From contig NZ_JACHJY010000005.1 of assembly GCF_014203895.1 (NCBI RefSeq), positions 310,001 through 374,000 on the forward strand: a stretch of 64,000 bases of DNA. Direction: 5' to 3'. Positions 55,455-64,000 of the stretch are shown here, piece by piece. A model generated the notes under the pieces. It was not told where the DNA came from and searched no databases. It worked only from the letters and a program-made list of their open reading frames with translations. The first letter of the stretch is position 1. The number at the start of each line of letters is the position of its first letter. The position numbers were made by a program, and so were the translations under genes. This stretch comes from Streptomyces nymphaeiformis. Lineage in GTDB: Bacteria > Actinomycetota > Actinomycetes > Streptomycetales > Streptomycetaceae.

Positions 55455-58400
55455 TCAGGCCGCTCCGATCTCCGTGTCGATCAGCGCGAACATCTCGTCG
55501 TCGCTGGCCGTCTCGATCGCGTCGCGGTCCGCGGCGGCGTCGGCCGGGGCTCCGCCCGTCTCCCGCCAGCGGGCGAGGAGCGTCTGGAGCCGTGCGGTCA
55601 GCGCGCGGCGCTCGGTGCCCGCGCCCAGGGCGGCGAACGCCTCGTCGATCCGGTCGAGTTCGTCGAGCAGGGCCTTCTCCGGGGAGACCGGCTCGCCCAG
55701 CAGACGGGAGCGGAGCGAGGCGAGCAGCGCCGTGGGGGTCGGGTGGTCGAAGACCAGGGTCGTCGGCAGGCGGAGACCCGTCGCCGTGTTGAGCCGGTTG
55801 CGCAGCTCCACGGCGGTCAGGGAGTCGAAGCCGAGGTCCTTGAACGGGCGGGCCGGGTCGTCGAGACCGGAGCCGTGGCCGAGGACGCCGGCGATCTCCC
55901 CGTACACGAGGTCGGCGAGCGCCTGCTCCCGGCCGGTGGGCGGCAGGTCGAGGAGGCGTTCGGCGAGGCCGCGCGCGTCGGTCGGGGCGGACGCCGCCGT
56001 GCGGCGGGACCGGCCGGTGGCCTGGGCGCGCAGGACCGTGGGCAGGGCCTCCGGTTCGCGCAGCGCCCGGGGGTCGAGGCGGACCGTGACCTGGACGGGC
56101 GCGGGGTCGAGGAGGGCGGCGTCGAAGAGGGCGAGTCCCTGCTCGTCGGTGAGCGGCCGCAGACCGCCGCGCGCGAGCCGGCTCCGGTTGTCGGTGCCGA
56201 GGTGGGCGGTCATGTCGCTCTCGCGCTCCCACAGGCCCCAGGCGAGGGAGGTGGCCGGGAGCCCGGCGCTCCTGCGGACGGTGGCGAGGGCGTCCAGGAA
56301 GGTGTTGGCGGCGCTGTAGTTGCCCTGTCCGAGTCCGCCCAGGACTCCGGCCGCCGAGGAGAAGAGGACGAAGGCCCGCAGGTCGCTGTCCCGGGTGAGC
56401 TCGTCCAGGTGGGCGGCGGCGTCCAGCTTGGGCCGGAAGACGGTGTCGACGCGGTCCGGGGTCAGCGCCTCGATCAGTCCGTCGTCGAGGACGGCCGCGG
56501 CGTGCACGACCGCGTGCAGCGGACGGTCGAGCGCGGCCAGGGCGCCGGCGAGGGCGTCCCGGTCGGAGACGTCGCAGGCGCGGAAGGCGATCTCCGCACC
56601 GGCGGCGGCGAGTTCGTCGGCGAGTTCGCGGGTGCCGGGCGCGTCCTCGCCGCGGCGCGAGAGGACCGTGAAGTGCCGGGCGCCGTGCCGGACCGCCAGG
56701 TGCTTGACGAGCAGCCGGCCGAGACCGCCGCTGCCGCCGGTGACGAGGACCGTGCCGTCGGGGCCCGCGAGCGGGCGCGGCTCGGCCTCGGGGGCCGCGG
56801 GGGCCGCCGGGCGCAGCCGCAGGACGTGCGGGGTCCCGTTCCTGAGCAGCAGCTGCGGCTCGCCGGCGGCGACGGCGTGGCCGACCGCGGTGCGGAGGAG
56901 CTCGTCGTCGGGCGCGGTGGCCGGGTCCTCGTCGACGAGGACGTACTGGTCGGGCTGTTCGGACTGGGCGGAGCGGACGAGCCCCCACACGGCGGCCTGG
57001 CCCGGGTCCGTCGCGTCGTCGCCGGCCGCGCCGCGCGTGACGATCACGAGGCGGGCGTCGGCGGGGTGGGGCTCGGCCGACCAGCGGTGCAGCAGGCCGA
57101 GGACCCGGTGGGTGTGCGCGCGGGCGGCGGCCGCGGCCGTGCCGGGCGGGGTGGTGAGCCGGACGGCGACGAGCGGCGGAAGGGCTGCCCCGGCGAGACC
57201 GGCGGACTCCTGGAGGGCGTCGAACTCGTCGGCCCCGTCGAGGAGATGGGGCTCCACCGGGAGCGGTCGGTCCGTCACCGGCCGCCAGTCCGGCAGGTAC
57301 GGCAGCACGGTGGCGGCCGCCGAGCGGTCGAGGCGCGCCGCGTCCAGCGGCCGGACGGCCAGGGAGGCGACCGAGGCGACCGGGGCGCCCTCGGCGTCGC
57401 AGACGTCCAGGGCCAGGGTGTTCTCGCCGGTCTCGGCGAGCCGGACCCGCAGGCTGCGGGCACCGGCCGTGCGCAGCACGACCCCCGCCCAGGTGAACGG
57501 GATGAGCGGCGCGCCGGTCTCCGGTCCGTCCGGCCCGCCCTCGGGCCGGGCGGCGGCGGCGTGCAGCGCCGCGTCGAGGAGCGCGGGGTGGAGGACGAAG
57601 CCGTCGGTGGCGACCTCGTCGGGCAGCGTCACCTCGGCGAAGGTCTCGGCGCCGTCCCGCCAGACCCGGCGCAGGCCGCGGAACGCGGGACCGTAGTCGA
57701 GGCCCTTGTCGTGGAGGGAGTCGTACAGCCCGGTGAGGTCGGCCTCGGGGGCGGCGGGCGGCCAGACGGTCAGGCCGCGCGGTGCGCCGGCGCCTTCGCG
57801 CACCAGCGTGCCGGTGGCGTGCAGGGTCCACGCCGTGTCCTCGGGCTCGTCCTCGCGGCGGGCGTGGACGTGGACCGTGCGGGCGGAGCCCGTACCGTCA
57901 CCGTCCTCGCTCCCGGCGCCGTCGACGGTGACGCGGAGCAGGACACCGCCCGTCGCGGGCACGGTGAGCGGCGCGAGGACGGTCAGCTCCTCCACCACCG
58001 GGTGGCCCACCTGGTCGCCCGCGCGCACGGCGAGTTCGACCAGGGCCGTGCCCGGCAGGACGGCCGTGTCGTGCACGAGGTGCTCCGCCAGCCAGGTGTG
58101 CGTGTCGAGCGCGAGGCGGGAGGTGAAGAGGTAGCCGCCCGTGCCGGGCAGGGCCGTGCCCGCGCCCAGGAGGGCGTGGCCGGGCACGTCGAGGCCGAGC
58201 GAGCCGGGGTCGCCGCCCGTCGTGTCGGGGGCGGCGAGCCAGTACCGCTGCCGCTGGAAGGCGTACGTGGGCAGGTCGACCCGCGGGAGCCCCGCGCCGA
58301 GGACGGTCGCCCAGTCGAGCGCGGCGCCGTGGACGTGGGCGGTGGCCAGGGAGAGGGCGAACCGGTCCGGGCCGCCCTCGTCGCGGCGGAGCGAGCCGAT

Positions 58401-61181
58401 GACGGCCGCCTCGGAGCCCGCCCGTTCGGCCGTGGCCTGCACCGGGGCCGTCAGGACGGGGTGGGCGCTGCACTCGACGAACAGCTCGTGGCCGTCGGCG
58501 AGCAGTGCCTCGGTGGCCCGCGTGAACGCGACGGGCCGGCGGAGGTTCTCGTACCAGTACTCGGCGTTCAGGTCGGTCTCGTCGAGGAGTCCCCCGGTGA
58601 GGCTGGAGTAGTACGGGACGAGGGCCGGCCGCGGCCGTATCGCGGCGAGGTCGTCGAGCAGCCGCTCGCGGAGCGAGGCCACGTGGTGGCTGTGCGACGC
58701 GTAGTCCACGGGGACCCGCCGGGCCCGGACGTCCGCGGTCTCGCAGTGGGCGAGGAGCTCCTCGACGGCGCGGGCGTCACCGGCCACGGTGGTGCTGTCG
58801 GGGCCGTTGTGGGCGGCGACGGTGAGCTGTTCGCCCCAGGGCGCGAGGAGCGCGGCGGCGTCCTCGGCGGAGCACGGCAGCGAGACCATGCCGCCGAGCC
58901 CGGCCAGGGTCTCCGCGATGGCCCGGCTGCGCAGGGCCACCACCCGCACGGCGTCCTCCAGGGAGAGCACGCCCGCGACGTGGGCCGCCGCGATCTCGCC
59001 CTGCGAGTGGCCGACGACCGCGGCCGGCTCGACGCCGTGGGAGCGCCAGAGGGCGGCGAGGGAGACCATCACGGAGAACAGCGCGGGCTGGACCACGTCG
59101 CAGCGGCGCAGCTGCTCCTCGTCGCCCAGGACCTCGACGAGGTCCCAGTCGACGTGGGCGGAGAGTGCTTCGGCGCAGGCGCGCATCGACTCCGCGAACA
59201 CGGGCGAGGCGGCCATGAGGGCGCGGCCCATGCCGGTCCACTGGCTGCCCTGCCCGGGGAAGACGAAGGCGACGCCACCCTCGGTGGCACGGCCGGTCAC
59301 AGCGGCGGTGGTGCCCTCGGCGATCGCCGCGAGCGAGGCGAGGAGCTCGGCCCGGTCGGCACCGAGCGCGACGGCGCGGTGCTCCAGGGCGGCCCGGGTG
59401 GTGGCGAGGGACCAGCCGACGGCGGCGTCGTCGGACGCGGCGGCGGGCACGGGCTCGGTCGCGGGCTCGGTCGCGGCGGCGGGCTCGGTCGCGGCGGCGG
59501 GCCCGGTCGCGGCGGCGGGCCCGGTCGCGGCGGCGGGCCCGGTCGCGAGGTCGGCGTCGTGCTCGGCCACGGGCGCGGAGCCGGTGGCGGGCTCGACGGC
59601 GGACGCTGCGGCGAACGCGGTTCCGGGCTCGGCCGCAGTCGCGGTCCCGGTCGCGCCGAGGTGCGCCGCCGTGCGGGCCGCCTGGGCCCGGAGTGCGGGG
59701 GCGTCCGAGGCGGAGAGCGGCCACAGGACGGGGAGGGCCGGGCGGGTGGACGCCGGGGCGCCCGGCTCCGGCTCCCCGGCCGTGGGGGCCTCCGGGGCCT
59801 GTTCCAGGATCAGGTGGGCGTTGGTGCCGCTGACGCCGAACGCGGAGACGCCGGCCCGCCTCGGGCGGTCCGCCTCCGGCCACGGCGTGGCCTCGGTGAG
59901 CAGGCGGACGTCCCCCTCGGACCAGTCGACCTGCGGGGTGGGCTCCGCCACGTGCAGGGTGCGGGGCAGCACGCCGTTCCGCATCGCCTGGACCATCTTG
60001 ATGACGCCGCCGACACCCGCCGCGGCCTGCGTGTGGCCGATGTTGGACTTCAGGGAGCCGAGCCACAGCGGCCGTTCCCGGTCCTGGCCGTAGGTGGCGA
60101 GGAGGGCCTGCGCCTCGATGGGGTCGCCGAGCCGGGTGCCGGTCCCGTGGGCCTCGACGGCGTCCACGTCCGCGGGCCCGAGGCCCGCGTCGGCGAGCGC
60201 CGCGCGGATGACCCGCTGCTGGGCGGGGCCGTTGGGCGCGGTGAGGCCGTTCGACGCGCCGTCCTGGTTGACGGCGGAGCCGCGGACGACCGCGAGGACC
60301 GGGTGCCCGTTGCGTACGGCGTCGGAGAGCCGCTCCAGGAGCACGACGCCGACGCCCTCGGACCAGCCGGTGCCGTCGGCCGTCGACGAGAAGGACCGGC
60401 AGCGGCCGTCGGCGGACATCGCGCGCTGCCGGCTGAACTCGATGAACAGCGACGGGGTGGCCATCACGGTGGCACCGCCGGCGAGGGCCAGGGTGCTCTC
60501 GCCGCGGCGCAGCGACTGCGCCGCCAGGTGGATCGCCACGAGCGAGGACGAGCAGGCGGTGTCCACGGTGACGGCCGGCCCTTCGAGGCCGAGCGTGTAC
60601 GAGACGCGGCCCGAGGTCACGCTGCCGAGGCTGCCGTTGCCGAGGTAGCCCTCGTGTTCGCCCGCCCCGCCCGGTGCCATCAGCTGGCGCATGCCGTACG
60701 TGCTGCCCATGATCCCGGCGAAGACGCCGGTGCGGCTGCCGCGCAGCGAGACCGGGTCGATCCGGGCCCGTTCGACGGCCTCCCAGGCCACTTCGAGGAG
60801 GAGCCGCTGCTGCGGGTCCATGGTGACGGCCTCGCGCGGCGAGATCCCGAAGAAGGCCGGGTCGAAGTCGGCCACGCCGGAGAGGAAGCCGGCACCGGTG
60901 GCGTAGGTGCGGCCCTTGCTGTCCGGGTCCTCGTCGAAGAGGTTCGCCAGGTCCCAGCCCCGGTCCGTGGGGAACGGGCCGATGAGGTCGGCGCCGTCGG
61001 CGGCGACGTCCCAGAGGTCCTCGGGGGAGGCGACGCCGCCCGGGTAGCGGCAGGCCGCGCCGATGATCGCGATCGGTTCGTGGGCGGCCGCGGCGAGTTC
61101 GCGGTTCTGCTCGCGGAGCCGTTCGGTCTCCTTGAGCGACGCACGCAGCGCTTCCACGATCCGGCTGTCGGAGTTCGTCAA
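55455..61181 (-). CDS. Type I polyketide synthase, one module KS-AT-DH-KR-ACP
   Basis: 1908 residues. Order: N-terminal docking coil (1-32), KS (34-460; C210, H345, H383), KS-AT linker with an Ala/Thr/Pro insert (about 510-585), AT (635-925; S726 in GHSQG, YASH at 827-830, predicting methylmalonyl-CoA), DH (1001-1285; H1034, D1203, YGP 1163-1165), KR (about 1476-1655; GGSGGLG, S1609, Y1622, LDD 1565-1567 so B-type), ACP (1755-1830; S1787 in GFDSL) and a C-terminal docking region (from about 1832). No ER, so a methyl-branched trans double bond is predicted, if DH works: its motif has Asp for Gly (HLVHDTAVLP). Start is TTG at 61181 with AAGGA 9-10 nt before. Confidence 0.95.
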   Translation of the reverse strand: MTNSDSRIVEALRASLKETERLREQNRELAAAAHEPIAIIGAACRYPGGVASPEDLWDVAADGADLIGPFPTDRGWDLANLFDEDPDSKGRTYATGAGFLSGVADFDPAFFGISPREAVTMDPQQRLLLEVAWEAVERARIDPVSLRGSRTGVFAGIMGSTYGMRQLMAPGGAGEHEGYLGNGSLGSVTSGRVSYTLGLEGPAVTVDTACSSSLVAIHLAAQSLRRGESTLALAGGATVMATPSLFIEFSRQRAMSADGRCRSFSSTADGTGWSEGVGVVLLERLSDAVRNGHPVLAVVRGSAVNQDGASNGLTAPNGPAQQRVIRAALADAGLGPADVDAVEAHGTGTRLGDPIEAQALLATYGQDRERPLWLGSLKSNIGHTQAAAGVGGVIKMVQAMRNGVLPRTLHVAEPTPQVDWSEGDVRLLTEATPWPEADRPRRAGVSAFGVSGTNAHLILEQAPEAPTAGEPEPGAPASTRPALPVLWPLSASDAPALRAQAARTAAHLGATGTATAAEPGTAFAAASAVEPATGSAPVAEHDADLATGPAAATGPAAATGPAAATEPAAATEPATEPVPAAASDDAAVGWSLATTRAALEHRAVALGADRAELLASLAAIAEGTTAAVTGRATEGGVAFVFPGQGSQWTGMGRALMAASPVFAESMRACAEALSAHVDWDLVEVLGDEEQLRRCDVVQPALFSVMVSLAALWRSHGVEPAAVVGHSQGEIAAAHVAGVLSLEDAVRVVALRSRAIAETLAGLGGMVSLPCSAEDAAALLAPWGEQLTVAAHNGPDSTTVAGDARAVEELLAHCETADVRARRVPVDYASHSHHVASLRERLLDDLAAIRPRPALVPYYSSLTGGLLDETDLNAEYWYENLRRPVAFTRATEALLADGHELFVECSAHPVLTAPVQATAERAGSEAAVIGSLRRDEGGPDRFALSLATAHVHGAALDWATVLGAGLPRVDLPTYAFQRQRYWLAAPDTTGGDPGSLGLDVPGHALLGAGTALPGTGGYLFTSRLALDTHTWLAEHLVHDTAVLPGTALVELAVRAGDQVGHPVVEELTVLAPLTVPATGGVLLRVTVDGAGSEDGDGTGSARTVHVHARREDEPEDTAWTLHATGTLVREGAGAPRGLTVWPPAAPEADLTGLYDSLHDKGLDYGPAFRGLRRVWRDGAETFAEVTLPDEVATDGFVLHPALLDAALHAAAARPEGGPDGPETGAPLIPFTWAGVVLRTAGARSLRVRLAETGENTLALDVCDAEGAPVASVASLAVRPLDAARLDRSAAATVLPYLPDWRPVTDRPLPVEPHLLDGADEFDALQESAGLAGAALPPLVAVRLTTPPGTAAAAARAHTHRVLGLLHRWSAEPHPADARLVIVTRGAAGDDATDPGQAAVWGLVRSAQSEQPDQYVLVDEDPATAPDDELLRTAVGHAVAAGEPQLLLRNGTPHVLRLRPAAPAAPEAEPRPLAGPDGTVLVTGGSGGLGRLLVKHLAVRHGARHFTVLSRRGEDAPGTRELADELAAAGAEIAFRACDVSDRDALAGALAALDRPLHAVVHAAAVLDDGLIEALTPDRVDTVFRPKLDAAAHLDELTRDSDLRAFVLFSSAAGVLGGLGQGNYSAANTFLDALATVRRSAGLPATSLAWGLWERESDMTAHLGTDNRSRLARGGLRPLTDEQGLALFDAALLDPAPVQVTVRLDPRALREPEALPTVLRAQATGRSRRTAASAPTDARGLAERLLDLPPTGREQALADLVYGEIAGVLGHGSGLDDPARPFKDLGFDSLTAVELRNRLNTATGLRLPTTLVFDHPTPTALLASLRSRLLGEPVSPEKALLDELDRIDEAFAALGAGTERRALTARLQTLLARWRETGGAPADAAADRDAIETASDDEMFALIDTEIGAA
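59451..59550. repeat. 18-bp minisatellite in the PKS gene
   Basis: Four full 18-bp copies (59463-59534), unit GGGCTCGGTCGCGGCGGC or GGGCCCGGTCGCGGCGGC, flanked by partial copies. On the coding strand they encode ATGPAA/ATEPAA repeats inside the KS-AT linker. Confidence 0.85.
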
Positions 61182-61209
61182 TGTTCCAGTCCTTTCCAGC
61201 GCTGGGGTT

Positions 61210-64000
61210 TCAGGCGTCGTGCCCGAGAACCATGGCCACCAGGTCGTCGGCGTCCATCGCGTCGATGTCTTCGGTACGGCGGGGGGCGGGGCCGTCGGCG
61301 TCGGGGCCGCCGCGCTCGGCGTCCCCGGCGGCGGGGGCGCGGTCCTCGTCCGGCGCGGCGGGCTCCAGGAGTCCGAGCAGGTACTCGGCGACGGCGCGCG
61401 GGGTCGGGTGGTCGAACACGATGCTGGCGGGCAGCCGGAGCCCGGTCGCGGCGGTCAGCCGGTTGCGGAGCTCGACCGCCGTGAGCGAGTCGAAGCCCAG
61501 CTCCTTGAAGTCCCGGCCGGCCTTCACCGTCCCCGTGCCGCTGTGGCCGAGGACGGCCGCGGTCTCCGCGACGACGGCCGCGACGGCCGCCTGGGAACGC
61601 TGGGCCGGGGGCAGTCCGCGCAGCCGGCGCAGGAGCGCGGGCTCGGCGGCCGCGCCCGCCGTCCGGGCGGCGGCGGCCCGGCGGTTGCGCGCCGGGACGA
61701 GTCCGTGGAGCGGGGCCGGAAGCGTACCGGCCTCCGCGCGGGCCCTCAGCGCCTCCCGGTCGAACCGCAGCGCCGCCAGGACCGGGGAGTCGGAGGCGCC
61801 GGCCGCGTCGAGGAGCGTGAGCCCCTGCCCGCTGGGGATCGGCAGGACGCCGTCCGCGGACATGCGGCGGCGGTCCTGCTCGGCGAGGCCGGCGGTCATT
61901 CCGCTGGACTCCTCCCACAGGCCCCAGGCGATCGACACCGCCGGGAAGCCCTCGGCCCGGCGCCGTGCCGCGAGCGCGTCCAGGAAGGAGTTGGCGGCGG
62001 CGTAGTTGGCCTGGCCGGGCGTGCCGAGGACACCCGCGATCGAGGAGAACAGCACGAACGCCGTCACCCCTCCGTCCCGGGTGAGTTCGTCCAGGTGGAC
62101 GGCGGCGTCGGCCTTGGGACGGAACACGGTCGTGAAGTCCTCGGGGCTCAGCGACTCCACGGTCCCGTCCGCGAGGACGCCCGCCGCGTGCACGACGGCC
62201 GTCACCGGGTGCTCGGCGAGCAGGGCCGCGACCGCCGCCCGGTCCGACAGGTCGGCCGCGACGGCCACGGCCTCGGCGCCCGCTTCCCGGAGGTCGGCCA
62301 GGAGCTCGCCGGCGCCCGGGGCGTCGGCGCCCCGGCGGCTGACGAGGACGAGCCGGCGGACGCCGTGCCCGGCGACGAGGTGTCGCGCGACGAGCCCGCC
62401 CAGGGTGCCGGTGCCGCCGGTGACGAGCACGCTGTCGCCCCACTCGGGCGCCGGGGCCGCCGGGGCCGGGGCCCGCAGCAGCCTCGGGGCCAGGACGGCG
62501 TCCGCGTGCAGGGCGAGCTGCGGCTCGTCGAGCGCGAGGACGGCGGCGAGCCGCGGGGCGTCCGGCTTCTCGGCCGGATCGAGGTCGAGGAGCAGGAAGC
62601 GCCCCGGGTGTTCGGTCTGCGCCGACCGGACGAGACCGCGTACGGCCGCCTCGGCGAGGGCGACGGCGTGGACCGGGGCGTCGGTGCCGTCCGGCGCCCC
62701 GAGGTCCGTGGCCCGGCCGAGGAAGACGAGCCGGGTGTCCGCGTACCGGTCGTCGGCCAGCCACGCCTGGACCGTGCCGAGTGTCCGTACGACCTCGTCC
62801 TGCGCCGCCCCCGTCACCGCGAGCGGTACGAAGACGGCGGCGGGGGCCTTCCGGCCTCCGTCCACCGCCGCGCCGAGCGCGGCCAGGTCGGCGAACCGCT
62901 CCGCCTCGGACGGCAGGGCCTCGACGACACCGGAGGCGGTGTCGCCGACGACGGCCCAGGCCCCCGGGGCGGGGGCGTCCGCGCGGCCGACGGTGACCTC
63001 GACCCGCTCGGGGCGGTACAGGTGGTCCGGCGTACGGGCCGGGGCCTCGGCCGGCGGACGGACGAGCAGGGTCTCGACCCCGAGGACCGGCCGCCCGTCC
63101 GGGTCCACGGCATGCACGGCGTACGTGTCCGTGGCGCCGCCGTCGCCGGTTCCCTTGCCGGTGATCCGTACGCGCAGCTCGGACGCGCCCCCCGCGTACA
63201 GGGTGACGCCGGTCCACGAGAACGGCAGCATGGGCCGCGCCTCGTCACCCGCCAGGGCCGCCGCGTGGACGGCCGCGTCGAACAGGGCGGGATGCAGGGT
63301 GAACCCGGTCGTGTCGGGCGCCTGCTCCGGCCGCACCTCGGCGAAGAGCTCGCCGTCCGCGCCCCGCCAGGCCGCGCGGATGCCGCGGAACACCGGCCCG
63401 TACGCGAGACCGGCCGCGGCCAGCCCCTCGTACAGCCCCGTGACGTCGACGGGTTCGGCGCCGGCCGGCGGCCACTCGCGCGGCCAGTCGTCGGGCTCGT
63501 CCCCCGGCAGCGCGCCGAGGAATCCGGTCGCGTGCGTGGTCCACTCGGCGAGGGCGTCGGCCCTGCCGTACAGGACGACCTCACGCCGGCCGCCCTCGGC
63601 CTCCGGGCCCACCGAGAGCTGGAGTTGGAGCTCGCCGCCCTCCGGGAGGACTGCCGGGGACACGATCACCAGCTCGTCGAGGCAGCCGGAGCCGACCTCG
63701 TCGCCGGCCCGCAGCAGCGCCTCGACGAGGGCCGCACCGGGCACCGGGAGGACGCCGCCGACGCGGTGCTCCGCGAGCCACGGATGGGTACGGGCGGAGA
63801 GGAGGGCCGTGAAGACGTGACCGCCGGAACCGGCGAGCGGGACGCCCGCGCCGAGGAGTGCGTGTCCGGTGTTGTCCAGACCCGCCGATCGCAGATCGGT
63901 GACCCGGCCGGCCGGGGCCTCCAGCCAGTACCGCTCACGCTGGAAGGGATACGTCGGCACATCGACCCGCACCGCGCCGAGACCGTCGAACATCGCCTCC
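61210..64000 (-). CDS. Type I polyketide synthase (5' partial): DH-KR-ACP end
   Basis: The frame runs off the right edge, so only the last 929 or so residues are seen. They hold the post-AT linker (PTYPFQRERYWL), DH (motif HRVGGVLPVP intact; DAAVHAA; YGPVF), KR (GGTGTLGG, LFSSIAGV, NYAAAN; LAD at the LDD place, so B-type is likely) and ACP (GFDSL). There is no ER. The C-terminus is short and acidic (DIDAMDADDLVAMVLG), a docking tail for the next protein. It precedes the next PKS gene by 28 bp. AT specificity and any earlier modules lie beyond the window. Confidence 0.93.
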   Translation of the reverse strand, partial: EAMFDGLGAVRVDVPTYPFQRERYWLEAPAGRVTDLRSAGLDNTGHALLGAGVPLAGSGGHVFTALLSARTHPWLAEHRVGGVLPVPGAALVEALLRAGDEVGSGCLDELVIVSPAVLPEGGELQLQLSVGPEAEGGRREVVLYGRADALAEWTTHATGFLGALPGDEPDDWPREWPPAGAEPVDVTGLYEGLAAAGLAYGPVFRGIRAAWRGADGELFAEVRPEQAPDTTGFTLHPALFDAAVHAAALAGDEARPMLPFSWTGVTLYAGGASELRVRITGKGTGDGGATDTYAVHAVDPDGRPVLGVETLLVRPPAEAPARTPDHLYRPERVEVTVGRADAPAPGAWAVVGDTASGVVEALPSEAERFADLAALGAAVDGGRKAPAAVFVPLAVTGAAQDEVVRTLGTVQAWLADDRYADTRLVFLGRATDLGAPDGTDAPVHAVALAEAAVRGLVRSAQTEHPGRFLLLDLDPAEKPDAPRLAAVLALDEPQLALHADAVLAPRLLRAPAPAAPAPEWGDSVLVTGGTGTLGGLVARHLVAGHGVRRLVLVSRRGADAPGAGELLADLREAGAEAVAVAADLSDRAAVAALLAEHPVTAVVHAAGVLADGTVESLSPEDFTTVFRPKADAAVHLDELTRDGGVTAFVLFSSIAGVLGTPGQANYAAANSFLDALAARRRAEGFPAVSIAWGLWEESSGMTAGLAEQDRRRMSADGVLPIPSGQGLTLLDAAGASDSPVLAALRFDREALRARAEAGTLPAPLHGLVPARNRRAAAARTAGAAAEPALLRRLRGLPPAQRSQAAVAAVVAETAAVLGHSGTGTVKAGRDFKELGFDSLTAVELRNRLTAATGLRLPASIVFDHPTPRAVAEYLLGLLEPAAPDEDRAPAAGDAERGGPDADGPAPRRTEDIDAMDADDLVAMVLGHDA

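Noticed and set aside
55455..55700. Thioesterase at the end of the PKS
   Set aside because: The last 75 residues are charged, helical docking sequence with no GxSxG motif.
54135..61484. A 2449-codon open frame on the plus strand across the PKS gene
   Set aside because: Antisense shadow of the PKS gene: no recognisable domain, low-complexity Gly/Arg/Glu-rich translation, and the minus strand encodes full KS, AT, DH, KR and ACP motifs.

Overview
The window is high-GC actinobacterial chromosome, almost certainly a Streptomyces. It has GTG and TTG starts, many 4-bp ATGA/GTGA gene overlaps, the mycelial polar-growth pair scy-filP, and the block pfkA / pta-ackA-pyk / icmA / meaB / thiolase / epimerase, which from memory resembles the S. 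coelicolor SCO54xx core region (remembered synteny, not computed). I see no rRNA, tRNA, CRISPR array, transposase or phage gene. Positions 1-47641 are core-type DNA. Positions 47788-64000 are a secondary-metabolite gene cluster cut by the right edge.

Layout, left to right. (1) glgB, convergent with a HelD/HelR-like RNA-polymerase ATPase; merR-thioredoxin; lrp; an epimerase/aldo-keto reductase pair. (2) dctA, divergent from a CitA/DcuS-type sensor kinase and response regulator with a Crp-like palindrome between them; an XRE regulator; a tyrosine phosphatase; a one-TM membrane protein. (3) Central carbon: pfkA divergent from pta-ackA, then pyk. (4) An envelope operon of unknown function (DUF6230, DUF6114, secreted Thr/Pro-rich protein), a thioredoxin-TPR protein and a TetR. 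(5) Isobutyryl-CoA mutase large subunit (icmA), DUF3817, MarR, an MFS exporter, a DUF5937-type regulator, a thiamine-binding-family protein with a second DUF3817, three fused-in-register AIM24 genes, a second MarR, meaB, thiolase and methylmalonyl-CoA epimerase. (6) scy and filP (coiled-coil cytoskeleton), then two paralogous two-gene ABC exporters. (7) Secondary metabolism: rmlB (+), then on the minus strand two type I PKS genes, an EryCIII/DesVII-type glycosyltransferase, rmlA, a 3-aminotransferase, a 3,5-epimerase, a 4-ketoreductase and a 2,3-dehydratase.

How it works together. The six sugar enzymes are the same set that makes dTDP-L-daunosamine, so the cluster probably makes a 3-amino-2,3,6-trideoxy-L-hexose and attaches it to a partly polyene polyketide. 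Both visible PKS modules reduce with DH and KR and neither has ER; the complete one carries a methylmalonyl-type AT. rmlB carries a TTA codon, implying bldA control of sugar supply. The icmA, mce, meaB and thiolase genes are core genes that could feed methylmalonyl-CoA to such a PKS, but nothing shows them to be part of the cluster.

Regulatory reading. About a dozen genes have a TANNNT -10 element 6-8 nt before the start codon and no Shine-Dalgarno sequence, so they are predicted to be leaderless. Two promoters stand out: merR (19-bp spacer filled by a dyad) and icmA (18-bp spacer filled by a perfect 24-bp palindrome). All functional calls come from reading the sequence and remembered family knowledge; no database search was run.
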